Shown: in pieces, positions 18,076 to 26,706 of the stretch
Layout: each line of letters opens with the position of its first letter
Numbering within the stretch: position 1 is the stretch's first letter
Source of the DNA: an uncultured Pantoea sp.
Lineage (GTDB): Bacteria > Pseudomonadota > Gammaproteobacteria > Enterobacterales > Enterobacteriaceae
Direction of reading: 5' to 3'
Assembly (NCBI GenBank): GCA_913775175.1
Contig: CAJYKU010000019.1
Location: forward strand, 186,001 to 250,000
Length of the DNA stretch: 64,000 nucleotides
The notes under the pieces: generated by a model
Database searches by the model: none
What the model was told of the DNA's origin: nothing
The model's input: the letters and a program-made list of their open reading frames with translations, nothing else
Position numbers and translations under genes: made by a program

Positions 18076-18849
18076 TTACTTCAGCGATCCCTTCAGAAAC
18101 TGCTGCAGGCGCGGGCTTTTCGGATTGCCAAACAGCTCATCCGGGGGGCCCTGCTCTTCGATTTTTCCCTGATGCAGAAAAATCACATGACTTGAAACAT
18201 GCCGGGCAAACTCCATTTCATGCGTGACCACCACCATGGTTTTCCCCTCTTCTGCCAGCTTCTGCATAATCCGTAACACTTCACCTACCAGCTCAGGATC
18301 CAGCGCAGAAGTGGGTTCATCAAACAGCAGTACATCAGGTTCCATCGCCAGCGCACGCGCAATGGAGACGCGCTGCTGCTGACCACCAGAGAGATGAATC
18401 GGATATTTTGCACGCGCGCGTGCATCAATGCCGACTTTATCGAGATATTTGATCGCCCGTTCGCGTGCTTCTGCCTTGCTTAATCCCAGCACCTGAATGG
18501 GCGCTTCGGTCACATTATCCAGCACGGTCATATGGCTCCAGAGATTGAAATGCTGGAACACCATGGTCAGCCGCGTGCGCAACAGACGCAGCTGCTCTTT
18601 ATTGGCAACGTTAAGCTGTCCGTCGGTGTCACGCTTCAGGTCAATCTGCTGGTTATTAACACTGATAGTGCCTTCACTCGGTTTTTCAAGAAAGTTAATG
18701 CAGCGTAAAAACGTGCTTTTACCCGATCCCGATGAACCGATAATGCTGATGACATCGCCAGCATTTGCCTGCAGAGAGACGCCCTTCAGAACTTCATGTT
18801 CGCCATAACGTTTATGCAGTTCAGCAACGTTTAATTTATTTTCAGCCAT
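18076..18849 (-). CDS. hisP: Histidine/basic amino acid ABC transporter ATPase
   Basis: HisP is the cytoplasmic ATPase of the HisQMP2 importer for histidine, lysine, arginine and ornithine. The 257-residue product has Walker [12 protein letters not shown] at residues 36-46, a Q-loop in [17 protein letters not shown], the signature [15 protein letters not shown], Walker [13 protein letters not shown] and the H-loop in [11 protein letters not shown]. Spacing to hisM is eight bases. It is the last gene of the hisJQMP operon. The subtype (HisP rather than GlnQ or ArtP) follows from the neighbours and near-identity to E. coli HisP. Confidence 0.97.
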   Translation of the reverse strand: MAENKLNVAELHKRYGEHEVLKGVSLQANAGDVISIIGSSGSGKSTFLRCINFLEKPSEGTISVNNQQIDLKRDTDGQLNVANKEQLRLLRTRLTMVFQHFNLWSHMTVLDNVTEAPIQVLGLSKAEARERAIKYLDKVGIDARARAKYPIHLSGGQQQRVSIARALAMEPDVLLFDEPTSALDPELVGEVLRIMQKLAEEGKTMVVVTHEMEFARHVSSHVIFLHQGKIEEQGPPDELFGNPKSPRLQQFLKGSLK

Positions 18850-18857
18850 AGTGATAC

Positions 18858-19574
18858 TCAGTGCGTCGAAGAGGGTTTCACATGTGCCAGAAAGCGGCGT
18901 TCCGCAAGACGGAACAGGCTTATCAGCACATAAGAGATGATCAGGTAGAGCACAGCCGCCAGCCCAAATGCGGTAAACGGCTGATAAGTAGCCGAGTTGA
19001 TATCGCGGGCGATTTTAAGCAGATCCGGTACGGTGGCAGTGAACGCCAGCGCGGTGGAGTGCAGCATCAAAATCACTTCATTGCTGTAAGCAGGTAGCGC
19101 AGTGCGTAGTGCCGAAGGCAAAATAATAGAGCGGTAGAGTTTCACGGTGGAAAAACCGTAAGCACGTGCCGCCTCAATCTCACCGTGTGGCACCGCCCGA
19201 ATCGCTCCGGCGAAGATTTCTGTGGTATAGGCGCAGGTATTTAAGGTAAATGCCAGCAGCGTACAGTTAAGACCACTGCGGAAAAAAGCATTCAGCAGCT
19301 CAGAGCCTTTCACCACCTCCAGCGTATACATGCCGGAATAAAACACCAGCAGCTGAACATAGAGCGGCGTACCGCGAAATACCCAGGTAAACAGCCAGAC
19401 TGGTGCAGAGATATAACGGTTGGGTGAGACGCGGGCAATCGCCAGGATAATCGCCAGACAGCCGCCCAATAATACTGAAAGTATTAACAGCCACAGGGTG
19501 ATCGCTACCCCGGTAAAACGGTAACCATCGGTCCAGAGCAGTTGTTTCCAGTACTCCTGAATAATTTCTATCAT
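18858..19574 (-). CDS. hisM: Histidine/basic amino acid ABC transporter permease HisM
   Basis: HisM is one of the two inner-membrane permease subunits. The 238-residue product has five hydrophobic segments and the polar-amino-acid permease EAA loop [22 protein letters not shown], which contacts HisP. The N-terminal [25 protein letters not shown] and [20 protein letters not shown] are near-identical to E. coli HisM. Its start overlaps the hisQ stop by four bases (ATGA), showing translational coupling. Confidence 0.97.
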   Translation of the reverse strand: MIEIIQEYWKQLLWTDGYRFTGVAITLWLLILSVLLGGCLAIILAIARVSPNRYISAPVWLFTWVFRGTPLYVQLLVFYSGMYTLEVVKGSELLNAFFRSGLNCTLLAFTLNTCAYTTEIFAGAIRAVPHGEIEAARAYGFSTVKLYRSIILPSALRTALPAYSNEVILMLHSTALAFTATVPDLLKIARDINSATYQPFTAFGLAAVLYLIISYVLISLFRLAERRFLAHVKPSSTH

Positions 19575-20257
19575 AATTCTGCCCTTTTCACGCCGACCGA
19601 GTAGCGGCGCTCAAGCCACCACAACACGCCGTTTGAGAGCGTGGTAAATACCAGATAAATGACACCCGCAACGATGGCGAAGTAGAACGGCTGCCAGGTA
19701 CTCTTTCCGGCCAGCTGCGTTGCTTTCACCACATCCTCCAGTCCCAGCAGTGAAACCAGTGCTGTCGCCTTGAGGATCACCTGCCAGTTGTTACCAATGC
19801 CTGGCAGGGCAAAACGCATCATCGCTGGAAACAGAATGCGCCGGAAGGTCTGCGCGCGGGTAAAGCCAAACGCGGTGGCAGCTTCTGTCTGCCCTTTGGG
19901 AACGGCGAGAAATGCGCCGCGGAAGGTTTCAGTAAAGTAGGCACCATAGATAAATCCCAGTGTAATAATACCGGCAACCATGGGATCGATATCAAACTGC
20001 GCCAGACCCAGTGCATCGGTTACTGCGTTCAGCGCAATCTGCAGCCCGTAAAAGATCAGCAGCATCAGCACCAGATCCGGAATACCGCGAATAAGCGTGG
20101 TGTACCCTTCTGCAATCATCACCAGAAATTTACTGCGCGACAGTTTACCACCTGCGCCCAGCAGACCAAGCACGACTGCCAGCACCACTGAGCTGAGGGC
20201 CAGCTCCAGCGTCACCAGCGTGCCTTTTAAAATAACTTCAGAATAGCCATACAACAT
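19571..20257 (-). CDS. hisQ: Histidine/basic amino acid ABC transporter permease HisQ
   Basis: HisQ pairs with HisM to form the translocation path. The 228-residue product equals E. coli HisQ in length, starts MLYGYSEVILKGTLVTLELA, and has the EAA loop in GQTEAATAFGFTRAQTFRRI and the tail [10 protein letters not shown]. An upstream extension of 32 codons is open, but homology and an AGGA element before the ATG at 20257 support this start. It is separated from hisJ by 195 bases containing a hairpin, so the permease and ATPase genes are probably expressed below the binding protein. Confidence 0.96.
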   Translation of the reverse strand: MLYGYSEVILKGTLVTLELALSSVVLAVVLGLLGAGGKLSRSKFLVMIAEGYTTLIRGIPDLVLMLLIFYGLQIALNAVTDALGLAQFDIDPMVAGIITLGFIYGAYFTETFRGAFLAVPKGQTEAATAFGFTRAQTFRRILFPAMMRFALPGIGNNWQVILKATALVSLLGLEDVVKATQLAGKSTWQPFYFAIVAGVIYLVFTTLSNGVLWWLERRYSVGVKRAEL

Positions 20258-20361
20258 GATTTCGATCCTGTCGTGAGGGAAATAAACAAACGCTGCCCGG
20301 AAAAGCGTGGACAGTCCTGACCAGGGAAATGAATCACGGAAGGATGGCGGCAAGCGTATGA

Positions 20362-20395
20362 ACTCCGGGAGTTTACATAAGTAAGCACCCGGAGT
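20362..20395 (-). repeat. Intercistronic hairpin between hisJ and hisQ
   Basis: ACTCCGGG and CCCGGAGT form a perfect 8-bp stem with an inner TAC/GTA pairing, 58 bases after the hisJ stop. In Salmonella a REP hairpin sits between the same genes and lets the binding-protein message be more abundant than hisQMP. This one is not a REP sequence but may do the same. Confidence 0.5.
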
Positions 20396-20452
20396 GAATA
20401 GTTATGGCCTTTATTCCTGTCACTCAACCCGCAGCATCAGGAAACAGGACAA

Positions 20453-21235
20453 TTAATCGCCGTAGATGTTGAAATCAAAATACTTTTTCGCAATTTTGTC
20501 GTAGGTGCCATCTTTGCGCATCTCGTCAAACGCTTTATCGATGGCTGCTTTCAGATCGCTGTCATCTTTGCGCAGTCCCATGCCGGTGCCGACACCAAAG
20601 ATCTTGTCATCTTTAACCGCCGGGCCAGCAAACGCATAATTTTTGCCCACTGGCTGCTTCAGGAAGCCTTCGCTGGCCTGCACCTCATCCTGGAAGGCTG
20701 CATCAATACGACCGGCATTCAGATCCTGATATACCAAATCCTGGTTGGCGTAAGGTGTGATGGTCACGCCTTTTGGTCGCCAGTATTGGTTGGCATAGAT
20801 TTCCTGCGTTGTGCCCTGCAGTAATCCGATATTTTTACCTTTTAACGACTCAATCGTTGGCTGCAGTTTTGAGCCTTTCGGTGCTACCAGACGGGCGTTA
20901 GCTGCATAGAGCTTTTCTGAAAAGGCGATCTCCTCCTGGCGTTTTTCCGTGATGGAGAGCGAGGAGATAATGGCATCAATCTTTTTGGCTTTTAGTGACG
21001 GAATAAGTGCATCGAAATCACTTTCCACATAGGTACATTTGGTCTGAATACGTTTGCAAATCTCATTAGCGAGATCGATATCGAAGCCCACCAGCTGGCC
21101 CTGAGCATTTTTTGATTCAAACGGCGGGTATGTTGGATCGTTCCCGATACGCAGTGACTGCGGAACCGCAGCAAACACGCTTGCAGTACCTGACATTGCC
21201 AGCAGCAGGGAGAGAGCCAGAACTCGCTTTTTCAT
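20453..21235 (-). CDS. hisJ: Periplasmic histidine/lysine/arginine/ornithine-binding protein
   Basis: The soluble receptor that delivers basic amino acids to HisQMP. The 260-residue product has a signal peptide ([22 protein letters not shown], cleaved before AVPQSLRIG). The amino acid-binding family 3 pattern [18 protein letters not shown] follows near residue 49. Some segments follow HisJ ([13 protein letters not shown]) and others ArgT ([41 protein letters not shown]). Since only one receptor gene is present where E. coli has argT and hisJ in tandem, it may serve both ligand sets. A sigma-54-type promoter lies 63 bases upstream. Confidence 0.93.
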   Translation of the reverse strand: MKKRVLALSLLLAMSGTASVFAAVPQSLRIGNDPTYPPFESKNAQGQLVGFDIDLANEICKRIQTKCTYVESDFDALIPSLKAKKIDAIISSLSITEKRQEEIAFSEKLYAANARLVAPKGSKLQPTIESLKGKNIGLLQGTTQEIYANQYWRPKGVTITPYANQDLVYQDLNAGRIDAAFQDEVQASEGFLKQPVGKNYAFAGPAVKDDKIFGVGTGMGLRKDDSDLKAAIDKAFDEMRKDGTYDKIAKKYFDFNIYGD

Positions 21236-21297
21236 AGTTTACCCTCAAGTAAAGTGCTTATTGTTATGTGGCGTGATGTGTTGTGCGCTCAATTATT

Positions 21298-21313
21298 TGC
21301 AGGTTTCATGCCA
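21298..21313 (-). promoter_or_regulatory. Sigma-54-type promoter of the his transport operon
   Basis: On the minus strand, TGGCATGAAACCTGCA has the invariant GG and GC doublets of a -24/-12 promoter at the correct 10-base interval (consensus TGGCACG-N4-TTGCA). It would start transcription near 21287, about 50 bases before the hisJ ATG. In E. coli and Salmonella the argT promoter of this transporter is RpoN- and NtrC-dependent, which agrees. Confidence 0.65.
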
Positions 21314-21479
21314 GATCGCATGAGTAGCAATCTGACATACAGGCGCGTTAACGATGGCGTCGCAACGGGTCGCTGACAATTCGTTATAGAGGGAATATAA
21401 CAGTGGCGGGCAGAAGAAAAAGCGAGTTTGTTAAATTTTGGTGCACATTATGCACGAAGAGTGATCGGCACCGCGATTT

Positions 21480-21496
21480 TGCACCTCCGTTGTGCA
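21480..21496. promoter_or_regulatory. NtrC-type enhancer site upstream of hisJ
   Basis: TGCACCTCCGTTGTGCA fits the NtrC pattern GCAC-N7-GTGC exactly, with flanking T and A also matching. It is about 185 bases upstream of the sigma-54-type promoter, a usual enhancer distance. Weaker GCAC half-sites lie at 21443-21472. Together they suggest nitrogen control of the operon. Confidence 0.6.
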
Positions 21497-21507
21497 GCTG
21501 TTGTGGG

Positions 21508-22077
21508 TTACGCGCCGTTCCAGCGCAAAAACAGATCCTGGGGAAGTTCAATATCAAACTGATCCACTACGCGGTTAACCGTCTGATCAACCAAATCTTC
21601 AATCTGCTGCGGCCGATGATAAAAGGCTGGCACTGGTGGCATGATCATCGCTCCCAGTTCTGCGGCGGTGGTCATCATACGCAGATGGCCAACATGCAGC
21701 GGCGTTTCACGCACGCATAATACCAGGCGACGCTGCTCTTTAAGCACCACATCAGCGGCACGCGTCAGCAGACTGTCGCTGTAGCTATGGACAATTCCGG
21801 AGAGCGTTTTCATAGAGCAGGGCAGAATAACCATGCCCAGCGTTTTGAAAGAACCAGAAGAGATGCTGGCACCAATATCACGCACATCATGCACAACATC
21901 AGCCAGCGCCTGTACATCGCGCACGCTGTAATCTGTCTCCAGCGCCAGCGTCTGCCGGGCTGCCGGGCTCATCACCAGATGGGTTTCCACTTCCGGTACT
22001 GATTGCAGCACCTGCAATAGCCGCACGCCGTAAATAGCACCGCTGGCACCAGAAATACCAATGATGAGTCGTTTCAT
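21508..22077 (-). CDS. ubiX: Flavin prenyltransferase UbiX
   Basis: UbiX joins dimethylallyl phosphate to FMN to make prenylated FMN, the cofactor of the ubiquinone decarboxylase UbiD. The 189-residue product starts MKRLIIGISGASGAIYGVRL, the FMN-binding flavodoxin-like loop. SSGSFKTLGMVILPCSMKTLSGI near residue 86 is the second FMN loop, and LVLCVRETPLHVGHLR near 120 carries the arginines that bind substrate phosphate. It follows purF in the same direction after a terminator, so it likely has its own promoter. Confidence 0.96.
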   Translation of the reverse strand: MKRLIIGISGASGAIYGVRLLQVLQSVPEVETHLVMSPAARQTLALETDYSVRDVQALADVVHDVRDIGASISSGSFKTLGMVILPCSMKTLSGIVHSYSDSLLTRAADVVLKEQRRLVLCVRETPLHVGHLRMMTTAAELGAMIMPPVPAFYHRPQQIEDLVDQTVNRVVDQFDIELPQDLFLRWNGA

Positions 22078-22156
22078 TGCTCTGCCTTACCTGTTCAAGA
22101 TGGGGCAATGATAGCGTGCTGCTGACAAAATTGCGCTGGCAGCAGATAAAAATGCC

Positions 22157-22189
22157 AAAAACAGACGGGGCAGACCTGCGTCTGCCCCG
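22157..22189 (-). terminator. Terminator of purF
   Basis: CGGGGCAGAC and GTCTGCCCCG form a perfect 10-bp stem with a four-base loop, followed on the minus strand by TCTGTTTTTGG. It lies 25 bases after the purF stop and separates purF from ubiX. Confidence 0.8.
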
Positions 22190-22213
22190 TGATGTTGATG
22201 CCGCAAAACGCGA

Positions 22214-23731
22214 TCAGCCTTCGTTATGTAACTCCAGGCCTTCTACTTCGTTTTGTCGCTGCAGTGCTTTGGCATCATCGTTGCGCAATGATTGCAGATA
22301 CTCCAGATACTGCTGGTCCACATCTTTGGTGACATAAACACCGTTGAACACCGAGCACTCAAACTGTTCGATATCAGGATTCTCTTCGCGTACCGCCTCG
22401 ATCAAATCGTTGAGATCCTGGAAAATCAGCGCATCAGCTTTGATCAGCTGACGGATCTCTTCAACCTCACGACCATGGGCAATCAGCTCAGTGGCGCTGG
22501 GCATGTCGATGCCGTAGACATTAGGAAAACGGATCTCCGGCGCGGCAGAGGCGAGATAAACACGTTTTGCTCCTGCTTCGCGTGCCATTTCGATGATCTG
22601 CTCCGAGGTGGTGCCACGCACAATAGAGTCATCCACCAGCAGCACATTTTTATCGCGGAATTCTGCGCGATTCGCATTGAGCTTACGGCGAACCGCACTA
22701 CGCCGCAGATGCTGACCCGGCATAATAAAGGTGCGGCCCACATAACGGTTTTTCACAAATCCCTGACGATAGGGTTTGTTGAGAATACGGGCGATCTCCA
22801 GCGCGGTATCTGTCGAGGTTTCCGGGATAGGAATTACCACGTCAATATCGAGATCTTCCCACTCGCGCGCAATTTTCTGGCCGAGCTTGGTGCCCATGCG
22901 CACGCGTGCGCTATAGACCGAAATCTTATCAAGGAACGAATCGGGACGGGCAAAGTAGACATACTCAAACAGGCAGGGATTATTGCGGGGCTCCTCTGCA
23001 CACTGACGGGTAGAGAGCTGACCCTGTTCAGTGATATAGACCGCTTCACCAGGTGCCACGTCGCGAATAAACTCAAAGCCCAGCGTATCCAGTGCCACGC
23101 TCTCCGAGGCCACCATATATTCAGTGCGGCCATCCTGCATATCGCGCTTGCCCAGCACCAGCGGACGGATACCGTTCGGGTCACGAAATGCCACCATACC
23201 GTGCCCGATGATCATCGCGACTACCGCATATGCACCCTGCACCTGCTGATGCAGCGCTGCAACGGCCGCAAATATCGTTTCGGCTTCCAGCGGATAGTGC
23301 TGAAAGCGATCCAGCTCCTGCGCAAAGATGTTGAGCAGAATCTCTGAATCTGAGGTGGTATTAACATGACGACGCCCGGTCTCAAACAGCTGTTTACGCA
23401 GATCATGCGCATTGGTGAGATTGCCGTTATGGGCGAGCGTAATACCGTAAGGCGAGTTAACGTAGAACGGCTGCGCTTCAGAAGCGCTGGAGCTGCCTGC
23501 GGTAGGGTAGCGAACGTGGCCGATACCGATATTGCCCTGCAAACGCTGCATGTGGCGCGCTTCAAATACATCGCTGACCAGACCATTCGCTTTGCGCAGA
23601 CGGAAGCAGTTCAGCGCATCAATGGTACAAATGCCGGCGGCATCCTGTCCGCGGTGCTGCAGCACCGTTAACGCGTCATAGATTGACTGGTTTACTGGCA
23701 TAAAACCGGTGATACCAACAATACCGCACAT
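22214..23731 (-). CDS. purF: Amidophosphoribosyltransferase
   Basis: PurF catalyses the first committed step of purine synthesis, PRPP plus glutamine to phosphoribosylamine. The 505-residue product (E. coli 505) starts [10 protein letters not shown]: after removal of Met, the cysteine is the N-terminal glutaminase nucleophile. [15 protein letters not shown] lies in the glutaminase domain, and [20 protein letters not shown] near residue 365 is the PRPP-binding motif of the phosphoribosyltransferase domain. It is 36 bases after cvpA and shares its PurR-controlled promoter. Confidence 0.98.
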   Translation of the reverse strand: MCGIVGITGFMPVNQSIYDALTVLQHRGQDAAGICTIDALNCFRLRKANGLVSDVFEARHMQRLQGNIGIGHVRYPTAGSSSASEAQPFYVNSPYGITLAHNGNLTNAHDLRKQLFETGRRHVNTTSDSEILLNIFAQELDRFQHYPLEAETIFAAVAALHQQVQGAYAVVAMIIGHGMVAFRDPNGIRPLVLGKRDMQDGRTEYMVASESVALDTLGFEFIRDVAPGEAVYITEQGQLSTRQCAEEPRNNPCLFEYVYFARPDSFLDKISVYSARVRMGTKLGQKIAREWEDLDIDVVIPIPETSTDTALEIARILNKPYRQGFVKNRYVGRTFIMPGQHLRRSAVRRKLNANRAEFRDKNVLLVDDSIVRGTTSEQIIEMAREAGAKRVYLASAAPEIRFPNVYGIDMPSATELIAHGREVEEIRQLIKADALIFQDLNDLIEAVREENPDIEQFECSVFNGVYVTKDVDQQYLEYLQSLRNDDAKALQRQNEVEGLELHNEG

Positions 23732-23767
23732 ATTGTCATTTCCTCATTAGCCGCACTCCCGATGGTG

Positions 23768-24253
23768 TCACCGGGGTAAAAAACTCGATGTGCTTTTCAG
23801 GTAATCAAAAAACCACCTGATAATGTAACTGAACTGGGGAATAAGCTGAGACTGCTGCCAGTCCGGGCTTTTGGAAAAGCCGGTGAATGTATCAAGGAAG
23901 AAAAGAATGGCGGACACAATCAGCACGCCACGCAACGCCCCGAAACAGACCCCTAACACCCTGTCGGTTCCCGACAAGCCAGTTTTCTCAACCAGCGAGC
24001 CGATCACATAGTTCACGATAGCCCCTGTAATCAGGGTGGCAACAAACAACACCGCAATCGCAATACCGTTGCGAACCAGTTCGTCGTCAAAACCTGTAAA
24101 CCAGACTGCCAGGTAGGCGTAGTAATGACTGGCGACAAAAAACGCACATCCCCAGGTAACAAGAGATAAGGCTTCCCGGACAAACCCACGAATCAGGCTG
24201 ACCAGAGCCGAAAAACCAACTACCGCAATAATGACGTAATCAATCCAGATCAT
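23768..24253 (-). CDS. cvpA: Inner-membrane protein CvpA
   Basis: CvpA is an integral membrane protein needed for colicin V export in E. coli and linked to envelope stress tolerance; its molecular role is unsettled. The 161-residue product (E. coli 162) has four hydrophobic segments. MIWIDYVIIAVVGFSALVSL and GFVREALSLVTWGCAFFVAS form the N-terminal half, and LSGTDRVLGVCFGALRGVLI is the conserved loop. An upstream frame of 17 codons is open, but homology starts at ATG 24253. It heads the cvpA-purF operon, downstream of a PurR box. Confidence 0.95.
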   Translation of the reverse strand: MIWIDYVIIAVVGFSALVSLIRGFVREALSLVTWGCAFFVASHYYAYLAVWFTGFDDELVRNGIAIAVLFVATLITGAIVNYVIGSLVEKTGLSGTDRVLGVCFGALRGVLIVSAILFFLDTFTGFSKSPDWQQSQLIPQFSYIIRWFFDYLKSTSSFLPR

Positions 24254-24315
24254 GAACGCTTCCAGTACAATGCTGCGCACCTCTGCATCCAGTTCGGGGC
24301 GCATTCTAACAGAAA

Positions 24316-24331
24316 AAGAAAACGTTTGCGT
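24316..24331. promoter_or_regulatory. PurR operator of cvpA-purF
   Basis: AAGAAAACGTTTGCGT matches the PurR operator consensus (core AAACGTTTGC) and lies 62 bases before the cvpA start, the position of the known PurR site of the E. coli cvpA-purF operon. Confidence 0.85.
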
Positions 24332-24355
24332 ACCCTTTTCCCGCTGGTAATGAGT

Positions 24356-24387
24356 AAAAAGGGCGATGAAAAAAAATTTTCTCGCCC
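24356..24387 (-). terminator. Terminator after dedD
   Basis: On the minus strand, GGGCGA pairs with TCGCCC, with an inner GAAAA/TTTTC pairing, and is followed by TTTTTAC. It lies 116 bases after the dedD stop and just before the PurR box, insulating cvpA-purF from the folC-dedD transcript. Confidence 0.7.
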
Positions 24388-24502
24388 GGTAAATTTCAAT
24401 ATGTTTAACTTATTGATAATAAAGCGTATTTATTTACAGCCACTGGTATAAAAACTGATTATGCTGCGCCTGTTACTGCTATTGGCGCAGCCAATCAGTG
24501 TG

Positions 24503-25276
24503 TTATCGCACGCTGTAAGGTTTAACTACCCCTCCCAGACCAGAAACGCTCTGCAGCTCGCTTAACGAACTTTGCAGTTTCGCTTTTGATGCATCCGGGC
24601 CAACATAAATACGGGTAATTTGTCCCTGCACCGGCGACGATGGTACGGTAAACGCGCGATAACCGGAAAGACGCAGCTTCGCTACGATCTCATCGACTTT
24701 CGCAGCATTTTTCAGCGCTCCCAGCTGTACAACATAGGCTTGTCCGGCAGGGGCACTCTCTTTTGGCGTTTCGGCTGGTTTACTCTGCTCTGCAGGCTTT
24801 GACTGCTCCACCGGCTTTGGCTGCTCGACCGGCTTTGGCTTCTCAGCAGGTCTGGCCTGCTCACCTGATTTTGGCTTTGGCTGCTCAGTTGCTTTCGGCT
24901 TGCTCTGTTCGGCTGGCTTCTGCTGTACAGGCTTTGACTGCACCGGCTGATGTACCGGCGGTGGCGTCACCACGCTCGGGGTACTGTTCTGTGATGGCTG
25001 CACATTGCCGCTGGCTGCCGGGCTCTGCGTCTGATCGCTGACAGCAGGCTGCTGGGCTGCACCCGCTCCTTCCGGCGGCTGCGAAGGTAATGGCTGGGTA
25101 ACCGGCGGCACCATTTCACTATCCTGCTGATCATCAGGTTTAGGCACCAGCGGAATCGCTGCAAACTCTTCTTTATAGTGCTTTTTTTTACCGTCCAGTA
25201 ATCCTGGCAACACAATCACCCCAATTGCCACCAGAATCACTGTACCCACTAGCCGATTTTGAAACTTACTCGCCAC
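24503..25276 (-). CDS. dedD: Cell division protein DedD (SPOR domain)
   Basis: DedD is a bitopic inner-membrane protein that goes to the division septum through its peptidoglycan-binding SPOR domain. The 257-residue product has a membrane anchor at residues 8-27 (RLVGTVILVAIGVIVLPGLL), a long Pro/Gln/Lys-rich periplasmic linker, and a SPOR domain at about 178-254 (GQAYVVQLGALKNAAKVDEI). It is longer than E. coli DedD (220) because the linker carries repeated KPVEQ/KPAEQ units at residues 112-173. Its start overlaps the folC end by 11 bases. Confidence 0.94.
   Translation of the reverse strand: MASKFQNRLVGTVILVAIGVIVLPGLLDGKKKHYKEEFAAIPLVPKPDDQQDSEMVPPVTQPLPSQPPEGAGAAQQPAVSDQTQSPAASGNVQPSQNSTPSVVTPPPVHQPVQSKPVQQKPAEQSKPKATEQPKPKSGEQARPAEKPKPVEQPKPVEQSKPAEQSKPAETPKESAPAGQAYVVQLGALKNAAKVDEIVAKLRLSGYRAFTVPSSPVQGQITRIYVGPDASKAKLQSSLSELQSVSGLGGVVKPYSVR
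24758..24943 (-). repeat. Degenerate tandem repeat in the dedD linker
   Basis: Within dedD, units of 15-18 bases encoding variants of Q-x-K-P-(V/A/K)-E repeat about ten times (residues 112-173). The most regular part reads KPKPVEQPKPVEQSKPAEQ. Such imperfect repeats can expand or contract by slippage and explain the extra length compared with E. coli. Confidence 0.75.
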
Positions 25277-26534
25277 TGCCGTTCTCCGCTGCCATCGATT
25301 CCATAACCTGTGCGACGGTGTGGAACGATCCGCACACCAGAATCACATCCTCTGCGCTGGCCTGCGCGCGTGCTGCCTGCCATGCCGCATTGACGTTAGC
25401 ATATGCCGTGCCGCTGTCCAGATGTGTCAGCAGTTCTGCCGCTGACGCGCCGCGTGGCCCCTCCAGCGGAGCACAGTACCAGTGCGTGACCTGCGGTGCC
25501 AGTGCGGCCAGCGTTCCGGCAATATCTTTATCATGCAGCATACCTGCGACCGCATAAACCTGCCCGCTACGAGGAAGTTCAGCCAGCCGTGAAGCCAGAT
25601 ACGCTGCAGCGTGAGGATTATGTGCCACATCCAGGATCACCTGCGGTGCATGGCTGACAGTCTGAAAACGCCCTGCCAGTACTGCGTTTGGCAGCTGCGC
25701 GCGAATTGTCTCTTCTGAGACATTCAGGCCTGACGCACGCAGTGCAGCCAGCGCCGTTGCAGCATTTGGCAGTGGCACCTGCGGCAATGGCAGATCGCAC
25801 AGTTCGCCTGCGGCATCCTGTAGCGTCCAGCCTTCACTGTGGCGTTGCCATTGCCAGTCACGATTGATTTGCAGCAGTTGCGCCCCTTTTTCAGCAGCAA
25901 CAGCAGCGATAGTTGCCGGCATATCCGCCTCGCCAACCACTGCGGGCTTACCGGCACGAAACACACCCGCTTTCTCCCGGCCGATACTTTCGCGATCCGG
26001 CCCCAGCCAGTCGGTATGATCAAGTGCGATACTGGTGATCACAGCCACGTCAGCATCAACAATATTGGTAGCATCAAGACGTCCTCCCAGTCCGACTTCG
26101 AGGATCACAACATCCAGCGCCGCCTGACGAAAGAGATTAAGCGCCGAAAGTGTGCCAAACTCAAAATAGGTCAGTGAGATATCGCCCCGCCCCGCCTCTA
26201 TTCTGGCAAAGCTGGCGCTGTGTTGCGCTTCACGGAGTTCTTCACCCTGTATGCGAACACGCTCGGTATAGCGTACCAGGTGAGGCGAACTGTAAACGCC
26301 AACGCGATAACCCGCGGCGATCAATAGCGTCTCCAGCGTGCGGCAGGTCGTGCCCTTGCCATTGGTGCCGGCAACAGTAAAGACAAAGGGGGCGGGTTTC
26401 AGCAGATCAAGCTGCGCGGCAACGCGCTGAATACGATCCAGACCCAGCTCAATCGCCTGAGAGTGCAGATGCTCAAGATAGTGAAGCCACGTGGCCAGAG
26501 GCGACGTGGCTTGAGGAAGCTGATGCGTGTCCAT
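25266..26534 (-). CDS. folC: Bifunctional folylpolyglutamate synthase/dihydrofolate synthase
   Basis: FolC adds glutamate to dihydropteroate and then to folates, retaining the cofactor in the cell. The 422-residue product equals E. coli FolC in length. The Mur-ligase-type P-loop TVAGTNGKGTTCRTLE lies at residues 53-68. The segment SSPHLVRYTERVRIQGEEL is the omega-loop region, VGLGGRLDATNIVDADVAVI follows, and the C-terminal domain has DVAHNPHAAAYLASRL. ATG at 26534 is chosen over an upstream frame of 11 codons by homology. It overlaps dedD, suggesting coupling. Confidence 0.97.
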   Translation of the reverse strand: MDTHQLPQATSPLATWLHYLEHLHSQAIELGLDRIQRVAAQLDLLKPAPFVFTVAGTNGKGTTCRTLETLLIAAGYRVGVYSSPHLVRYTERVRIQGEELREAQHSASFARIEAGRGDISLTYFEFGTLSALNLFRQAALDVVILEVGLGGRLDATNIVDADVAVITSIALDHTDWLGPDRESIGREKAGVFRAGKPAVVGEADMPATIAAVAAEKGAQLLQINRDWQWQRHSEGWTLQDAAGELCDLPLPQVPLPNAATALAALRASGLNVSEETIRAQLPNAVLAGRFQTVSHAPQVILDVAHNPHAAAYLASRLAELPRSGQVYAVAGMLHDKDIAGTLAALAPQVTHWYCAPLEGPRGASAAELLTHLDSGTAYANVNAAWQAARAQASAEDVILVCGSFHTVAQVMESMAAENGSGE

Positions 26535-26671
26535 GAGTCCCGTCTGTTGATTGGTACAGCTCATCATTCAGCGCAGCGGCAGAAAGAGAGGCATGTGCCC
26601 GGCTGCTAACCGCCAGCGAGCTGAGACAGGCGCAGCTGCTGCCCGAAAGATGGGATGTACAGGAATAAATG

Positions 26672-26697
26672 TAAAAAGGCGCATCGCTGCGCCTTTC
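26672..26697 (-). terminator. Terminator of accD
   Basis: AAGGCGCA and TGCGCCTT form a perfect 8-bp stem around a four-base loop, with five T following on the minus strand. It lies just after the accD stop and separates accD from folC. Confidence 0.9.
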
Positions 26698-26706
26698 GGT
26701 TGCCTG

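Noticed and set aside
22292-23347. 351-codon open frame on the + strand opposite purF
   Set aside because: Lies wholly antisense to purF, has no recognisable family and reflects codon bias of the real gene.
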